Of a stretch of DNA of 64,000 bases, positions 63,923-64,000 are shown in pieces. This stretch comes from Palaemon carinicauda (Eukaryota > Arthropoda > Malacostraca > Decapoda > Palaemonidae). The stretch's first letter is position 1, and every line of letters begins with the position of its first letter. The DNA lies in assembly GCF_036898095.1 (NCBI RefSeq), contig NC_090746.1, forward strand, positions 48,846,207 to 48,910,206, read 5' to 3'. A program made the position numbers and the translations under genes. Below the pieces are notes generated by a model that was not told the DNA's origin, ran no database searches, and saw only the letters and a list, made by a program, of their open reading frames with translations.

Positions 63923-64000
63923 TGGTACCGAATTGTCCTGGTACCGAATTGTCCTAGTACCGAATTGTCCGGGACCGAATTGTCCAGGACCGAATTGTCC
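63923..64000. repeat. MULE right TIR, five tandem units
   Basis: GGTACCGAATTGTCC-type units, inverse of the left TIR in the same variant order (ACC, ACC, AGTACC, GGGACC, AGGACC), reaching the window end. Confidence 0.9.

Larger units (their letters stand above)
62431..64000 (+). mobile_element. Mutator-like (MULE) DNA transposon, deleted
   Basis: Terminal inverted repeats made of tandem units: left 62431-62508 has five units (GGACAATTCGGTCCC twice with one change, then 16-bp GGACAATTCGGTACTA and GGACAATTCGGTACCA forms). Right 63923-64000 has five complementary units. Between them lies a partial MULE transposase. The right terminus coincides with the last window base, so the element probably ends there or continues. 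The target duplication cannot be checked. It interrupts E gag. Confidence 0.82.

Noticed and set aside
1..64000. CRISPR arrays, bacterial operons, tRNA or rRNA genes
   Set aside because: Repeats lack regular unique spacers. The only spaced array (B3) consists of 530-bp coding modules. No cloverleaf or rRNA-like conserved core was seen by eye.
1..64000. Endogenous virus or Ty3/gypsy LTR elements
   Set aside because: The RT is gypsy-like, but there is no protease or DDE integrase and no direct LTR pairs. Inverted repeats, ICR and tyrosine recombinase place the elements in the DIRS order.

Overview
The window is eukaryotic repeat DNA, most likely from a decapod crustacean (a shrimp or relative). 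I saw no host gene, no bacterial-style operon and no RNA gene. The organism call rests on two things. First, there are many tyrosine-recombinase retrotransposons of the DIRS order, a group known to be abundant in Decapoda. Second, three copies occur of a (TAA)n-tailed non-LTR retrotransposon 3' end of a kind I remember from shrimp sequences. The species is not determined.

The window is a nest of at least nine DIRS-like elements in related lineages, named here A1, A2, B1-B4, C, D1, D2 and E. A full element reads: 5' inverted terminal repeat (ITR), leader, gag, reverse transcriptase (RT) plus RNase H, tyrosine recombinase (YR) in an overlapping frame, 3' UTR, internal complementary region (ICR), 3' ITR. 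The ICR carries the complements of the two outer ends joined together, so it predicts the exact element ends. That is how several boundaries below were set.

Layout. 1-8910: A1 (minus, runs off the left edge), broken by a non-LTR tail (266-512) and a non-LTR element (6263-7590). 8911-21643: B2 (plus, rest of its 5' part presumably off-window), split by B1 (minus, 11006-20884), whose ICR carries a piggyBac-type MITE (11346-11646) and whose gag holds a 1.9-kb tandem duplication. 21644-24999: no gene, one non-LTR tail. 25000-28285: B3 (plus), four tandem 5' modules fused to a YR tail. 28286-42677: C (plus), split in its right ITR by the structurally complete A2 (plus, 34778-42620). 42678-43450: non-LTR ORF1 fragment (minus). 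About 43950-47475: decayed B4 (plus). 48089-55408: D1 (plus), cut in its 3' ITR by a mariner-type repeat. 56340-58506: D2 gag end (minus). 58764-62430: E gag end (plus). 62431-64000: deleted Mutator-like DNA transposon whose terminal repeats are built from five short units each.

In these elements gag would package the RNA, RT/RNase H would make DNA, and YR would integrate a circular intermediate without a target duplication. Nearly all coding regions here are broken. The best preserved are the YR of A2 (uninterrupted) and the RT/RNase H of B1 (catalytic motifs intact, one stop). All joins between frames are descriptive; no repaired sequence is given.
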